Under the pieces are notes generated by a model. It had not been told where the DNA came from and did no database searches. It saw nothing but the letters and a program-made list of their open reading frames with translations. From Oegoconia quadripuncta (taxonomy: Eukaryota > Arthropoda > Insecta > Lepidoptera > Autostichidae), in contig OX438758.1 of NCBI GenBank assembly GCA_949316235.1, forward strand, positions 5,861,731 through 5,925,730: 64,000 bases of DNA, read 5' to 3'. Each line of letters opens with the position of its first letter. Position 1 is the first letter of the stretch. A program made the translations under genes and the position numbers. Shown in pieces: positions 63,256-64,000 of the stretch.

Positions 63256-64000
63256 AGTGGAGGTGGGATTGTATGCATGACTTAGTTAGTTAGATAGTAG
63301 TTATAGTCAGTAGCTTAGGCAACAACATCACGGGAGGTTATGTTGTCATTAGAAAAGCTGGACCTCGAGCATGTGATCCTCCTTCAGACTTGAAGGCTGG
63401 CTGTCAAGGGTAGCCTTGACCACACAGCCGACATCCAATAGACTCCTAACAACTTGTACTTCAGCGGTAATGTTAAGATTCGGTGTTTTGCATTAGATAT
63501 TTATTAATTCAACAAAATTTTTAGTTGTACTGCTTTGGGTTTACAGAATCAAGTGTACAATGGATCAGGGCTAATAAATTATTTATCATTTATTGAAGTT
63601 GTGCAATTTGTATTAACAGGTGAATTCATTCCTGTTATCCAACAATTTTTCCCAAGATACCATACTCGAATACGACCGAAATTTTTTCGTAAGTAGGTAT
63701 ACTAAGTGTATATCAATACTACCAATGATAAATTTTCGGCGGAATTCGACTATAGCCATTTGCAAAGTTAGCCGGTGTGCTTTAATTCGCTTCTAAAAAG
63801 AAAATTTTGATGTCAGAAGTCTTACTATAGACGTACACATATCTATGTATGTACCTACAATGGGGTTCATAAGTGCATGTCAAGTCTTAGGTTCAACGGT
63901 GTACATTTAATAGATAACCATTTTTTTAGGCTAGTATCTATCTAGTTTCTCATTAGACGTATAAACCTCCATTAGGTACTAATCCTATCGCGGCGGTTAG
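63256..64000. other. intergenic to window end, nothing recognised
   Basis: No gene or repeat family recognised. Short frames only. Confidence 0.4.

Overview
The window is animal nuclear DNA, almost certainly from a lepidopteran insect (moth or butterfly). It is AT-rich and has spliced genes with long introns. It is packed with repeats of lepidopteran type: two or three tRNA-derived SINE families, a 5S-rRNA-like SINE, CR1-, RTE-, Jockey- and R1-like LINE tails, Helitron-like ends, MITEs, and Copia, Gypsy and BEL/Pao retrotransposons. No prokaryotic operons, CRISPR arrays, rRNA genes or true tRNA genes are seen.

Three host genes can be supported, all on the + strand. (1) The last exon of a papain-family cysteine protease at 1425-1611; the rest lies left of the window. 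(2) A second papain-family gene with six exons between 14002 and 29359. It encodes 384 residues with an N-terminal membrane-anchor-like segment, an I29 prodomain and a diverged catalytic domain. Its catalytic Cys, His and Asn are present, but one conserved disulfide pair is lost. The two protease genes look like a tandem pair. (3) A five-exon aldose 1-epimerase (galactose mutarotase) gene at 45404-52054, encoding 364 residues.

Layout. 0-1.4 kb: Helitron, MITE, SINE and LINE remnants in the last intron of protease 1. 2.0-2.4 kb: minisatellite. 4.3-9.3 kb: rearranged Gypsy and BEL/Pao remains, with one leader block present three times. 12.5-13.2 kb: a GC-rich element with a 22-bp array. 14-29.4 kb: protease 2, with TE-filled introns. 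31-32.5 kb: tandem duplication and MITEs. 33.1-36.8 kb: nested mariner-like transposons, one with an intact transposase and 268-bp inverted repeats. 38.2-39.8 kb: a 42-bp minisatellite with higher-order structure that appears to derive from the 3' end of an RTE LINE. 40-45 kb: SINEs and a local duplication. 45.4-52.1 kb: the epimerase gene. 52.8-57.4 kb: a full-length Copia element with LTRs identical by eye, inserted into a SINE. 57.6-64 kb: SINEs, MITEs, CR1 and R1 LINE tails.

The host genes do not form one pathway. The interest lies in the diverged anchored cathepsin and in the repeat biology: young Copia and mariner elements, a satellite born from a LINE tail, and 5S-like SINEs that sit next to exon boundaries. 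All identities come from reading motifs; no database search was possible.
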